Position numbers and translations under genes: made by a program | In this document: positions 38,111 through 47,229 of the stretch, in pieces | Layout: every line of letters starts with the position of its first letter | Position numbering within the stretch: the first letter of the stretch is position 1 | Notes under the pieces: model-generated | What the model saw: only the letters and a program-made list of their open reading frames with translations | What the model was told of the DNA's origin: nothing | Database searches by the model: none | Origin: Glaciibacter superstes DSM 21135 | GTDB lineage: Bacteria; Actinomycetota; Actinomycetes; Actinomycetales; Microbacteriaceae | Assembly: GCF_000421145.1 (NCBI RefSeq) | Contig: NZ_ATWH01000010.1 | Span: 159,605 to 223,604, forward strand | Length of the DNA: 64,000 bases | Reading direction: 5' to 3'

Positions 38111-38196
38111 CAGAGTATCCAGTCGGTGTATCCAGACGGTGTGGGTTCTCCGCCCTGGGAATGCTCGGCCGGTGCGGCAGTTGCGGAAAGGAAGCC

Positions 38197-38862
38197 ATGT
38201 CGATCGCGGAACGAACCGAGGAGCCGCCGGACCATGCCCTGCGAGCGAGCCCTTTGCGCGTCGTCGAAGGCGAGGGTCCCAGTACGGGCAGTCCCAGTAC
38301 GGGCAGCGGCTTCGACAGGCAGGCGGCGACCGTGGCCGTGGCCGATCTCCTGACGGCGCTCGGCCGTGACGTCCGAAACCCGCACCTGGCAGACACTCCG
38401 CGACGGGTCGCCGATGCGTTCATCGAGATGCTGACGCCGCACGACTTCGCGCTCACCACTTTTCCGAATGACGAGGGGTACGACGAGTTGGTGCTCGTGC
38501 AGGGCATCCCATTCCATTCCCTCTGCGAACATCACATGCTGCCGTTCACGGGCGTAGCCCACATCGCCTATCTCCCGGGCGAACGCATCCTGGGGCTCTC
38601 GAAACTCGCTCGTGTTCTGGAGTTCTTCGCGCGCGATCTTCAGGTGCAAGAACGCCTGACCAAGCAGGTCGCCGACTGGCTCGACGAGAAGCTCTCGCCG
38701 CGCGGAGTCGGCGTCGTCATCGAGGCCGAGCACGCCTGCATGTCCCTTCGCGGGGTGCAGGCGGAGGGCGCTCGCACCACGACGAGCGCGCTACACGGCC
38801 TGATCCGCGATGACGCTCGCACCAGGGAAGAGTTTTTCGCTCTCTGCGGTCTGCGCGGCTGA
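38197..38862 (+). CDS. folE: GTP cyclohydrolase I
   Basis: 221 aa. It makes dihydroneopterin triphosphate from GTP, the first step to folate. Zn ligands are Cys110, His113 (SLCEHHMLPF) and Cys181 (AEHACMSLRG). ATG 38197 has AAGGA a few bases upstream; the N-terminal 40 residues include a duplicated PSTGS element. It starts a run with a flavoprotein reductase, folP2 and a RibD-like reductase, all pteridine- or flavin-related. Confidence 0.95.
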   Translation: MSIAERTEEPPDHALRASPLRVVEGEGPSTGSPSTGSGFDRQAATVAVADLLTALGRDVRNPHLADTPRRVADAFIEMLTPHDFALTTFPNDEGYDELVLVQGIPFHSLCEHHMLPFTGVAHIAYLPGERILGLSKLARVLEFFARDLQVQERLTKQVADWLDEKLSPRGVGVVIEAEHACMSLRGVQAEGARTTTSALHGLIRDDARTREEFFALCGLRG

Positions 38863-38911
38863 ACCGCGTGCGAGCAGAGCGCCCACCCGTTCACACCGAT
38901 AGGAGCTTGAC

Positions 38912-40258
38912 ATGGACAACACCGCGACGTCAGACAACACCGCGACTTCAGATAACACCGCGACGTCAGACAACACCGCGACCTTCGTGATCGTGGGGGG
39001 CGGGCTCGCCGGGGCACGCGCGGCCGAAGGCATCAGGGAAGAGGGTTTCTCGGGGCGCGTGGTGCTGGTCGCCGGCGAGGATGAATTCCCATACATCCGC
39101 CCTCCGCTGTCGAAGGAATACCTCGGCGGCACGGCAGAACGAGACTCGATCTTCGTGCATCCGGCCGAGTGGTACTCAGAACAGAATGTCGATGTTCTTC
39201 GCGGGCGCACGGCATCCGCTCTCTCCACGGAAACCCATGAAGTGACACTCGACAATGGTGAGGTGCTTCACTACGACAAGCTGCTCCTGGCGACCGGTGC
39301 CGGCTCGCGGCGGTTCCCCGGACCGGGAGTCGACCTGCCCGGTGTCTACCACCTGCGCACCGTTGGCGAGTCCGAGAGCCTGCACGAGGCGCTGAAGGCC
39401 GGCGGCAAGAAGGTGGTGATTGTCGGAGCAGGCTGGATCGGCCTCGAGGTCGCCTCCGCTGCCCGGCAGTATGGCAACGAGGTCACCGTACTGGGGCGTG
39501 AGACGGTGCCGCTGAACGTCGCGGTCGGTGACGAAGTCGGTTCGGTGTTCGGCGAACTGCACCGCCAGAACGGCGTCACTCTGCGAATGGAGACCGGCGT
39601 GAAGGAGATCGTCGGTGTCGCGAGCGGGGTGACCGGGGTGCTGCTCGACGGTGATCATGACGACAGCCCTTCCGACACGGGACCTGACGCCGGTGAGATT
39701 GTGCCTGCGGATGTCGTCGTCGTCGGTATCGGCGCCATTCCGAACGTTGGCCTGGCGAAGGACGCCGGACTCAACGTCGACAACGGCATCGTGGTCGACG
39801 CCTCATTCCGCACCTCCAACCCCGATGTCTACGCGGTCGGCGACGTCGCGAGCGTCTTCCACCCGGTTCTCGGCCACCACCTGCGCATCGAGCACTGGGG
39901 CAACGCGGAGAAGGCCGGCGTTGCAGCCGGCAGGTCCATGGCCGGCTCAGACGTGGAGTACGACGAGATTCCGTACTTCTACACCGACCAGTTCGACCTG
40001 GGAATGGAGTACTCCGGTTACGGCGAACTGGCGAAGGATGCCGACGTCGTGTTCAGGGGAGACCGCGACAAGCGGGAGTTCATTGCGTTCTGGGTGGCCG
40101 ACCGCCGTGTGGTCGCAGGCATGAACGTGAACGTCTGGGACGTGAACGAGACCGTGCAGAACCTCATCCGTTCACGCGTCTCTGTCGACCCGGCGGCGCT
40201 GGCAGACGAAAGCAATAGTCTGGAAGCACTGATCACCACCCAGCCGGAACCCGCCTGA
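38912..40258 (+). CDS. FAD-dependent ferredoxin-reductase-like oxidoreductase
   Basis: 448 aa. FAD-binding VIVGGGLAGARAAEGIRE (about 26-43), NAD-binding VVIVGAGWIGLEVASAARQYG (about 170-190) and the FAD-ribityl motif NPDVYAVGDVAS are intact. The C-terminal domain resembles ferredoxin/rubredoxin/putidaredoxin reductases. The electron partner is unknown. The first 24 residues are four DNTAT(S/F) repeats encoded by an 18-bp minisatellite, not part of the fold. AGGAG precedes ATG 38912. Confidence 0.9.
   Translation: MDNTATSDNTATSDNTATSDNTATFVIVGGGLAGARAAEGIREEGFSGRVVLVAGEDEFPYIRPPLSKEYLGGTAERDSIFVHPAEWYSEQNVDVLRGRTASALSTETHEVTLDNGEVLHYDKLLLATGAGSRRFPGPGVDLPGVYHLRTVGESESLHEALKAGGKKVVIVGAGWIGLEVASAARQYGNEVTVLGRETVPLNVAVGDEVGSVFGELHRQNGVTLRMETGVKEIVGVASGVTGVLLDGDHDDSPSDTGPDAGEIVPADVVVVGIGAIPNVGLAKDAGLNVDNGIVVDASFRTSNPDVYAVGDVASVFHPVLGHHLRIEHWGNAEKAGVAAGRSMAGSDVEYDEIPYFYTDQFDLGMEYSGYGELAKDADVVFRGDRDKREFIAFWVADRRVVAGMNVNVWDVNETVQNLIRSRVSVDPAALADESNSLEALITTQPEPA
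38915..38986. repeat. 18-bp in-frame minisatellite x4
   Basis: Four copies of GACAACACCGCGAC(G/T)TCA, starting right after the ATG at 38915, 38933, 38951 and 38969, encode DNTATS repeats. Units differ by one or two bases. Confidence 0.93.
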
Positions 40259-40284
40259 CCGATAGACCCAACTGAGGACCCGTT

Positions 40285-41208
40285 ATGGATGCTGCGCCGG
40301 CCGCCACGGTGAGCACGCCTCGTGGAGCGATCGTGCCGATGCTGCTCCATCCGGTACGCCGTATCGGCGGGCGCGATTTCGACTTCTCCCGGCAGGTCGC
40401 CGTGATGGCGATCGTCAACCGCACGCCGGATTCGTTCTATGACAGGGGCGCGAACTTCGCGCTTGACGCAGCGGTCGCCGCCGCGCGCCAGGCGATGGCC
40501 GATGGCGCGGACTGGGTCGACATCGGAGGTGCCAAATTCGCGCCGGGGCCGGCGGTTCCGGTCGAAGAGGAGATCGATCGGGTCGTTCCGGTGATCGAAG
40601 CGCTGAGGGGGTCTGGGGCGATCATCTCGGTCGACACCTTCCAGCCAGACGTTGCGCTGGCATCCCTCGCCGCCGGCGCGCACGTGATCAACGACACCAC
40701 AGGGGTGCACGACCCGGCCATGGCAGAGGTCGTCGCCGACAGCGATGCGACGCTCGTCATCACGCACAGCCTCGCCGCCCCCAGAACGCCGTACCCGTCG
40801 CCCCAGTACGACGATGTGGTCGGCGAGGTGGCCGCGTTCCTGCGCGAGCGGGTCGACCTGGCCGTGTCGCGCGGTGTGCCGCTCGAACGGATCGTCGTTG
40901 ATCCCGGCCACGACCTGAACAAGAACACGCGTCATTCGCTTGAATTGACCCGCCGGCTGGGGGAGCTCACCGAACTCGGGCCCCCGGTTCTCGCTGCCGT
41001 GTCGAACAAGGACTTCATCGGCGAGACGCTCGATCGCGAACGTGGCGAGCGGGTGTCAGGTTCGCTGGCGGCCGCGGTCTACTGCATCCTGCAGGGCGCT
41101 CGGATCGTGCGGATGCACAACGTGAGTGAAGCCGTCGACGCGGCGCGGATGACGGAGGCGATCCTCGGCTTTCGGGAGCCGGTGCACCTCCGGCACAATG
41201 TCGACTGA
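40285..41208 (+). CDS. folP2: FolP2-type dihydropteroate synthase homologue
   Basis: 307 aa TIM-barrel pterin-binding protein. MAIVNRTPDSFYDRG matches the DHPS N-terminal motif MxIxNxTPDSF. The second DHPS motif, usually GGESTRPG, reads GGAKFAPG here, as in the actinobacterial FolP2 paralogues for which DHPS activity has not been shown. It may thus bind a pterin-like ligand without making dihydropteroate. The stop lies in a 15-bp repeat. It sits between a flavoprotein and a RibD-type reductase. Confidence 0.85.
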   Translation: MDAAPAATVSTPRGAIVPMLLHPVRRIGGRDFDFSRQVAVMAIVNRTPDSFYDRGANFALDAAVAAARQAMADGADWVDIGGAKFAPGPAVPVEEEIDRVVPVIEALRGSGAIISVDTFQPDVALASLAAGAHVINDTTGVHDPAMAEVVADSDATLVITHSLAAPRTPYPSPQYDDVVGEVAAFLRERVDLAVSRGVPLERIVVDPGHDLNKNTRHSLELTRRLGELTELGPPVLAAVSNKDFIGETLDRERGERVSGSLAAAVYCILQGARIVRMHNVSEAVDAARMTEAILGFREPVHLRHNVD

Positions 41209-41265
41209 ACGCATGTCGGCTGAACGCATGTCGGCTGAACGCATGTCGGCTGAACGCGTATCGAC
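41206..41265. repeat. 15-bp tandem repeat x4 starting at the folP2 stop codon
   Basis: TGAACGCATGTCGGC repeats at 41206, 41221 and 41236, with a diverged fourth unit at 41251. The TGA stop of folP2 is the first codon of unit 1. The repeat also opens a small frame, ATG 41213 to TGA 41281 (22 codons, MSAER x3 then VSTKGLW), ending just before the ATG of the next gene (41283). Confidence 0.92.
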
Positions 41266-41282
41266 GAAAGGACTCTGGTGAG

Positions 41283-42020
41283 ATGCTGAACCGCGACGAG
41301 GTCATCGAACAGTACCGTCTTGTCGACCGTGTGTCACCGTGGCTGCGCGTGAACTTCGTCTCGAGTCTCGACGGTGCAGCAACCCACGACGGGCTAAGCG
41401 GCGGCCTCGGCAACGACGACGACCGGCTGGTCTTCGACACCCTCCGCATGCTCTCCGACGTCATCGTCGTCGGTGCCGGAACCGTGCGGGCAGAAGGGTA
41501 CGGCGGTGTGCGTCTCAGCGACTCGGATGCCGCGTGGCGCGTTGATGCCGGATTGCCGCCGCAGCCCAGGGTCGCGATCGTCTCGTCACGGCTGGACATC
41601 TCACCGGAGCATCCGTTCTTCACTGAGGCTGCCGTCACTGACGCGGACGGGCGACCGATTGTGATCACCCACGCGGCATCGCCGGCTGACCGGCGTGCGG
41701 CGCTCGGCGAAGTCGCCGAAGTGCTGGTGTGCGGGGAGGCGGCAGTCGATTGCGGGGTGATGTCTGAAGCGCTCGCCGAACGTGGGCTCACCCAGGTGCT
41801 CTGCGAGGGCGGCCCTCACCTGTTCGGCACGCTGATCGATGCCGACAGGGTCGACGAGCTCTGCCTGACCCTCAGCCCAGTGCTGGAGAACGGTTCTGCT
41901 GGGCGTATTGCGCGCGGAGGGGCAGCGGCCTCGCGCTCCATGAAGTTGATGCACGCGCTGCCCGCCGGCGACATGCTCTTTCTCCGCTACCACCGCCTTC
42001 GGAGCCACCCCGCTGGTTGA
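41283..42020 (+). CDS. RibD C-terminal-type pyrimidine/pterin reductase
   Basis: 245 aa. It has the RibD_C (dihydrofolate-reductase-like) fold: VNFVSSLDGAATHDGLSGGLGNDDDRLVFDTLRMLSDVIVVGAGTVRAEGYGG and VLCEGGPHLFGTLIDADRVDELCLTLSP. Such proteins reduce riboflavin-pathway or related pyrimidines with NADPH; no deaminase domain is present. The exact substrate is unknown. It ends 12 bases before the convergent XPB helicase gene. Confidence 0.88.
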   Translation: MLNRDEVIEQYRLVDRVSPWLRVNFVSSLDGAATHDGLSGGLGNDDDRLVFDTLRMLSDVIVVGAGTVRAEGYGGVRLSDSDAAWRVDAGLPPQPRVAIVSSRLDISPEHPFFTEAAVTDADGRPIVITHAASPADRRAALGEVAEVLVCGEAAVDCGVMSEALAERGLTQVLCEGGPHLFGTLIDADRVDELCLTLSPVLENGSAGRIARGGAAASRSMKLMHALPAGDMLFLRYHRLRSHPAG

Positions 42021-42032
42021 TGACGTCGCTTG

Positions 42033-43676
42033 CTACGCGGCAGCGAGTGTCTGCAGGTCGAGAATCGTGTAGCTGTACCCCTGCTCCGCGAGGAACCGCT
42101 GCCGGTTCTGGGCGAAGTCCTGGTCGACGGTGTCGCGGGCGACCAGCGTGTAGAAGTTCGCCGACAAGCCAGACTCCTTCGGGCGCAACAGGCGACCGAG
42201 GCGCTGTGCCTCTTCCTGCCGTGATCCGTACGATCCTGACACCTGGATCGCCACCGTCGCCTCTGGCAGGTCGACCGAGAAGTTCGCCACCTTCGATACC
42301 ACGAGCACGTTCTCCTCGCCGACCCGGAACGCCTGGTACAGCCGCTCCCGCTCATCGACCGGTGTCGCACCGGTGAGCTTCGGAGCACCGAGCTCCTCTG
42401 CGAGTTCATCGATCTGGTCGAGATACTGGCCGATCACCAGGATCCGCTCGCCCCTGTGCTTCTCGACCAGCTGCTTGACGACATCGAGCTTGGCTGGTGC
42501 GGTCGCCGCCATCCGGTAGCGCTCATCGTCGGCCGCTGCCGCGTAGCTGAGGCGCTCTGACTGCGGCAGGTCGATCCGCACCTCGTAGCACGCGGCGGGT
42601 GAGATGAACCCCTGCGCCTCGATCTCTTTCCACGGAGCGTCGAAGCGCTTGGGGCCGATCAGGCTGAATACGTCGCCCTCCCGGCCGTCTTCGCGCACCA
42701 GCGTCGCGGTGAGACCGAGGCGCCGCCTGGCCTGAAGCTCGGCGGTCAGCTTGAACACTGGAGCCGGCAGCAGGTGCACCTCGTCGTAGATCACGAGACC
42801 CCAGTCCATGGCGTCGAGCAGCGCGAGGTGGGCGTACTCGCCTTTCCGCTTCGCCGTGAGGATCTGGTAGGTCGCGATCGTGACCGGCTTGACTTCCTTG
42901 ACCTGCCCAGAGTACTCGCCGATCTCCTCTGCGGTCAGGCTGGTGCGTTTGATCAACTCTGCGCGCCACTGGCGCGCAGAAACCGTGTTGGTGACAAGGA
43001 TGAGGGTGTTCGTTTTCGCGGTCGCCATCGCTCCGGCGCCGACCAGCGTCTTGCCAGCGCCACAGGGAAGTACAACGACCCCTGAGCCCCCCTCGAAGAA
43101 GTTGGAGATCGCCTTGTTCTGATAGTCGCGCAGTGCCCAGTCAGACTCGTTGAGTGCGATCGGATGTGGGGTGCCTGGCGTGTAGCCGGCCAGGTCTTCT
43201 GCAGGCCAGCCCAGCTTGACCAGTTCCTGCTTGAGCTGCCCGCGGGCCCAGGGCTCGACGAGGAACGAGTCGGGTGACGGATGCCCGATGAGCAACGGGG
43301 AGATCCGCTTGGCGTTCGCGACTTCGGTCAGTACGGCCTGGTCACGGCTCACCAGGATCAGCTGGCCTTCGTCATCGCGCTCGATCACCAGTCGCCCGTA
43401 GCGTCCGACGGTCTCGGTGATGTCGACAGAGACCGTCTGTGGAATCGCGAACTTCGAGTACGTCTCCAGGGTGTGCAGCATGTCGGCGGCGTCGTGGCCG
43501 GCCGCACGTGCATTCCACAATCCCAGGCGGGTGATGCGATAGGTGTGGATGTGTTCTGGAGCGCGCTCCAACTCGGCGAACACCGCCAGATCGTGGCGCG
43601 CGTCTTCTGCCAGGGGGTGGGCGACTTCGAGCAGAACCGTGCGGTCGCTTTGGACGATCAGGGGGCCATCAGACAT
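42033..43676 (-). CDS. XPB-type DNA repair helicase
   Basis: 547 aa superfamily 2 helicase. An N-terminal damage-recognition-like domain (1-190) is followed by motor domains: Walker A LPCGAGKT, DEVH box VIYDEVHLLPA, the RED motif LVREDGREGD, and the C-terminal SYGSRQEEAQRLGRLLRPK (motif VI). Bacterial XPB homologues unwind DNA 3' to 5'. It is the last gene of a reverse-strand trio with a helicase-associated protein and a small membrane protein. Confidence 0.95.
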   Translation of the reverse strand: MSDGPLIVQSDRTVLLEVAHPLAEDARHDLAVFAELERAPEHIHTYRITRLGLWNARAAGHDAADMLHTLETYSKFAIPQTVSVDITETVGRYGRLVIERDDEGQLILVSRDQAVLTEVANAKRISPLLIGHPSPDSFLVEPWARGQLKQELVKLGWPAEDLAGYTPGTPHPIALNESDWALRDYQNKAISNFFEGGSGVVVLPCGAGKTLVGAGAMATAKTNTLILVTNTVSARQWRAELIKRTSLTAEEIGEYSGQVKEVKPVTIATYQILTAKRKGEYAHLALLDAMDWGLVIYDEVHLLPAPVFKLTAELQARRRLGLTATLVREDGREGDVFSLIGPKRFDAPWKEIEAQGFISPAACYEVRIDLPQSERLSYAAAADDERYRMAATAPAKLDVVKQLVEKHRGERILVIGQYLDQIDELAEELGAPKLTGATPVDERERLYQAFRVGEENVLVVSKVANFSVDLPEATVAIQVSGSYGSRQEEAQRLGRLLRPKESGLSANFYTLVARDTVDQDFAQNRQRFLAEQGYSYTILDLQTLAAA

Positions 43677-43748
43677 AGCCCTTAATCCTACGCCCGGATC
43701 GGGACTCCCTGTGCACCGCCCTCACGATGGCGTCGTCTGCCGCTTCGG

Positions 43749-45599
43749 TCAGGCCTCTGGTGTGATGCTGATGATGCTGGAGAGCGGCAGGGTGCGTTCG
43801 ATGTCGGCTCGTCGGTCCCTGGCCCTGAACCGGCCGCCGCCGACGCTCGCGGGTTCGAGGAGGTAGTCGACGACCACACCACCCGGCATGGCGATGCTCA
43901 CGGTGACGGTCTGTCGTGCACGGATCGCCACGTCGAGCTGCCTGGCCAGCCAGGCGCCGGCCGCCGCGCTTTCGCCGCCGTCGCCCGCACGCAGCGTCTC
44001 GATCAGTACTTTGAGTGGGTCCGCTATCGGCGGAGTTCTCACGCGGGCGAGCTGGTGCCGGCGGAGGTGCACGATCTCGCTGTCGCTGTTCTCGGCCGCT
44101 ACCGGGTAGCGAGCGTCGCTCAGTGCCCAGAAAACGACATCCGCTGTGAACCTGCTCGTGAGTCTGCCCTCGCCGGCATCGCTGAGCGCGAGGGCCGACA
44201 GGGTCTGGTCGACAGATATCGCGCCGAGCAGGGCGGCATCGTCTGAGCGCACGTAACTGCGCTGCAGCGCGTCGCCGGGCAGGGCAGCGCCGACCCGCAC
44301 CCGACCATACCGGGCGGCCGAGTCGGTGATCAGGTATTCGAGGGGCTGAGGGATGCCGGTCAGTGAGATTCCGCGGAGAAACTCGAGCAGAGACTCGGCG
44401 CTCTCACCGGCCGCCAGGGCGCGGTTCACCGATGAGTGGGTGATGCGATAGCTGGAAGCCAGCTCCCGGCTCTCCACGTCTGCCATGCTGCGGAGTCGTG
44501 CGTCGATCGACGGTGCGAGCGGACCGGGGGAGACGATCGACAAGTCGTGCTGCAGATAGACCTGGCCGACCTCATCGGGCAGCGCCTCAGCGATGCCGGC
44601 TACGGCTGCGTCGAGGTCGCCAGACAGCACAGCCGCTCCCACCGTCGACGTGGTGTGGTGGGAGGTGATTCCGATCAGTTCAGCGTCGCGGGCGAACTCC
44701 GCGATGCGGCCGTCCATCACCTCTCCGCCCGCCGGATACAGCCAGCCGACGAAACCACGCAGTCCCTCTCCCCACGACAACCCAGGTCTGCTCGAGAGGA
44801 TGCCACGCACATCACTGGGCAGGGCAGCGTGCCACGACGCCGCAAGCGTGATCCAGCGCGCAGCGGTTCCGTCGAGAAGCCAGGATTCACCGCGGTCCGT
44901 TTCCAGCCAGTGTCCGTCGTCCAGGCCGATGAGCTTCGCCCGCGTCGCGATCGCCACCAACGGAACGACGGACTCGAGCTCGACCGACATCGCTGCGGCC
45001 AGGCGCTTGCTGTCTGGGAGCCCGATGCCGCCGCGGCTGAGTTCCCTGGCCGGTTCGCGTGAGAGCTCGTTGATCAATTCCGCAATCGACGACACCACAG
45101 AGAATGCACTCTCTGCGGCGAGGCGGTCGGTGAACCGGGTGTCGGTGTCGGAGACGGGGGCAAGGGCCGAGGGTGCGGGCTCGTTCGCGAGCTCTTCGGC
45201 AGATGGCAATCCTTCGGCGGGCCAGGCGCGCAGTCGCGCAGTGACGGCGTCGTAGGGAGTGAGCCGGTCGTCGCCGAGCGAGAGGAGCAAACGGGAGTCC
45301 AGAATTGCGACGCGCTCTGCGACATCCGTTGCCGTCACCGTGCGGCCGGCCGACACCGTGAGCCGTGCGGCAAGCTCGGAGATCGTCGGCGGGTTCGGGC
45401 TCTCACCCGTGACGGCAAGTACGGCGAGTGTGCCGCGGTCGAGACGGGTGAGCGCGTTCTGAACGGAGTCGGGTTCGAGCAGCGAATCAGCGAGATCGAA
45501 GAAGTCGCGGATGCCGCCGGTCGCGACATCACGAAGGGTGAGGGCACGATGCAAGGCGGCATCGTCCATGGCTCTGAGTCTGGTCGCGAGCATCAGCAT
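43749..45599 (-). CDS. Helicase-associated protein (XPB N-terminal/Helicase_C_3 type)
   Basis: 616 aa. It has no Walker motifs. The C-terminal half resembles the Helicase_C_3 / XPB N-terminal-like domain seen in proteins encoded beside actinobacterial XPB (FLRGISLTGIPQPLEYLITDSAARYGRVRVG is typical). The N-terminal half is helical. ATG 45599 is used; the frame is open upstream but overlaps the small membrane gene. Probably an XPB partner, by linkage. Confidence 0.82.
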   Translation of the reverse strand: MLMLATRLRAMDDAALHRALTLRDVATGGIRDFFDLADSLLEPDSVQNALTRLDRGTLAVLAVTGESPNPPTISELAARLTVSAGRTVTATDVAERVAILDSRLLLSLGDDRLTPYDAVTARLRAWPAEGLPSAEELANEPAPSALAPVSDTDTRFTDRLAAESAFSVVSSIAELINELSREPARELSRGGIGLPDSKRLAAAMSVELESVVPLVAIATRAKLIGLDDGHWLETDRGESWLLDGTAARWITLAASWHAALPSDVRGILSSRPGLSWGEGLRGFVGWLYPAGGEVMDGRIAEFARDAELIGITSHHTTSTVGAAVLSGDLDAAVAGIAEALPDEVGQVYLQHDLSIVSPGPLAPSIDARLRSMADVESRELASSYRITHSSVNRALAAGESAESLLEFLRGISLTGIPQPLEYLITDSAARYGRVRVGAALPGDALQRSYVRSDDAALLGAISVDQTLSALALSDAGEGRLTSRFTADVVFWALSDARYPVAAENSDSEIVHLRRHQLARVRTPPIADPLKVLIETLRAGDGGESAAAGAWLARQLDVAIRARQTVTVSIAMPGGVVVDYLLEPASVGGGRFRARDRRADIERTLPLSSIISITPEA

Positions 45600-45604
45600 G
45601 GCGG

Positions 45605-45883
45605 CTACGGGCGCTTCGCTTTGGCCTCGCGACCGCGGCGGATGCCGTTGACGACCAGCAGCCCGATCAGGAGGATGAAGCCGATTGGCAACCCGAAGAG
45701 CGGAAGAGTGATGACAAACGGCCACACACCCTGGCTGAAGCCGTCGTTGTCGCCGACCCCGGTGGCGGTTCCGATGAGCATGGCAATGAAGGCGAGGATC
45801 GAGAGTCCGACCACGCCCGCAACCATGTAGGCGAGGATTCGTTCGGTCCTGCTGGTGCTGTCGGCGATTGGTGTGGTCACCAT
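45605..45883 (-). CDS. Small two-helix membrane protein
   Basis: 92 aa. Two membrane helices (about 16-42 and 55-80) end in a basic tail RRGREAKAKRP. Five bases separate it from the helicase-associated gene. No function is known; conservation of this position in relatives is not testable here. Confidence 0.72.
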   Translation of the reverse strand: MVTTPIADSTSRTERILAYMVAGVVGLSILAFIAMLIGTATGVGDNDGFSQGVWPFVITLPLFGLPIGFILLIGLLVVNGIRRGREAKAKRP

Positions 45884-45974
45884 TCAAGGATACGCAGGCC
45901 CGACGGCGCCGTTTGCGAATATGCTGGTGGTAATGACGCGCAGTTCAGCGCGCCCGAAACACATCGAGGTTCAG

Positions 45975-46355
45975 ATGCCCACCGGCAAGGTCAAATTCTA
46001 CGACGAAGAGAAGGGCTTCGGCTTCATCAGTTCTGATGAAGGCCAGGAGGTCTTCCTACACGCTTCGGCCCTGCCAGCCGGTACTACGGTGAAGGCGGGC
46101 ACGAAGCTCGAATTCGGCATCGCAGACGGCAAGCGGGGCGCGCAGGCGCTTTCTGTGCGCGTGCTCGAATCGCCCCCCAGCCTGGTGAAGATCACCCGCA
46201 AGCCCGCAGACGACATGGCGATCATCGTTGAAGACCTGGTCAAGCTGCTTGACGGTATCGGCGCGAACCTGCGCCGGGGTCGCTACCCGGAGAGTTCGCA
46301 CAGCCGCAAGATCGCCGCCATGCTCCGCAAGGTGGCAGAGGAACTGGATGCCTGA
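45975..46355 (+). CDS. Cold-shock-domain protein with C-terminal helical extension
   Basis: 126 aa. Residues 1-66 are a CSD OB-fold with RNP1 KGFGFI and RNP2 VFLHASAL, binding single-stranded nucleic acid. The extra 60 residues (MAIIVEDLVKLLDGIGANLRRGRYPESSHSRKIAAML) are a helical extension not found in short CspA proteins. ATG 45975 begins MPTGKVKFYDEEKGFG, the standard start. It overlaps DUF3027 by 8 bases. Confidence 0.93.
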   Translation: MPTGKVKFYDEEKGFGFISSDEGQEVFLHASALPAGTTVKAGTKLEFGIADGKRGAQALSVRVLESPPSLVKITRKPADDMAIIVEDLVKLLDGIGANLRRGRYPESSHSRKIAAMLRKVAEELDA

Positions 46356-47229
46356 GTCCGAGCTCGATTTTCCCTTCGACGTGCCGGCGCGCAAGCCGGC
46401 ACGAACAGACGATGCGAAGACGGATGCCACGGTCGCTACTGAAGTGACGGACGCTCCTGAAGTGACGGACGCTCCTGAAGTGACGGCCGCGTCGGAGACG
46501 GATGCTGCGGCGGACGCTCCTGAAGCGGTCGCCGCCGAAGCGGTCGCCGACGAGCCCGCCGCCGAAGAGATCTCAGTCGAGGTGCCGGCCGAGCCGATCG
46601 ACGCCGACGATGTGCTGCTGGCTTCGGTCGAACTGGCGCGAGCCGCCTTGCTCGAAGACACGCCGGCCGACACCGTCGGCGAACCGGTCGGACACATCGT
46701 GGAGGGCGAGCACGTTCTATCGCTTCTCTTCGAGTGCACCATGACCGGCTATCCGGGCTGGAACTGGACGGTGACGTTATCGCGCATCGATGCGAACTCC
46801 GCGCCAACGGTTCTGGAAACCGAACTGATGCCGGGGGAGGCGGCCCTCCTTGCCCCTGACTGGGTTCCGTGGTCGGACCGCCTGTCCGATTATCGGGCTG
46901 CGCAGGAGCTCGCCTCTGCACAGGCTGCGTCCGAAGCGCAGGGTGCCGGAGATGACGACGGCGACGGCGACGGCGAACATGACGATTCAGACGATGACGA
47001 CGACACTGACGACGATATCGATGGTGACATCGACGAGTTCGGCGACGATTCGCTCGATGGAATCGACTTCGGTGAGGCCCTAGCGGCGTCGGAACTGCAC
47101 CCAGGCGAGGCCGACGAGGCCGAGGCCGAGGCCGAGGATGGCACACCAGAGCCACCAGCCGAGTCCGGCGACGGCGAGGGGTTCAGCGAAGACGACGACA
47201 AGAATGAGGGCGACAAGCCACGCCGCTGA
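46348..47229 (+). CDS. DUF3027 protein with acidic tail
   Basis: 293 aa. The core (about 85-190: VLLASVELARAALLEDTPADTVGEPVGHIVEGEHVLSLLFECTMTGYPGWNWTVTLSRI) is the DUF3027 domain. The N-terminus carries an EVTDAP repeat from an 18-bp tandem repeat (46441-46490). The C-terminus (205-293) is almost entirely Asp/Glu/Gly/Ala. Its ATG overlaps the cold-shock gene stop (ATGCCTGA). Its last 150 bases overlap DUF2530 on the other strand. The function is unknown. Confidence 0.85.
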   Translation: MPESELDFPFDVPARKPARTDDAKTDATVATEVTDAPEVTDAPEVTAASETDAAADAPEAVAAEAVADEPAAEEISVEVPAEPIDADDVLLASVELARAALLEDTPADTVGEPVGHIVEGEHVLSLLFECTMTGYPGWNWTVTLSRIDANSAPTVLETELMPGEAALLAPDWVPWSDRLSDYRAAQELASAQAASEAQGAGDDDGDGDGEHDDSDDDDDTDDDIDGDIDEFGDDSLDGIDFGEALAASELHPGEADEAEAEAEDGTPEPPAESGDGEGFSEDDDKNEGDKPRR

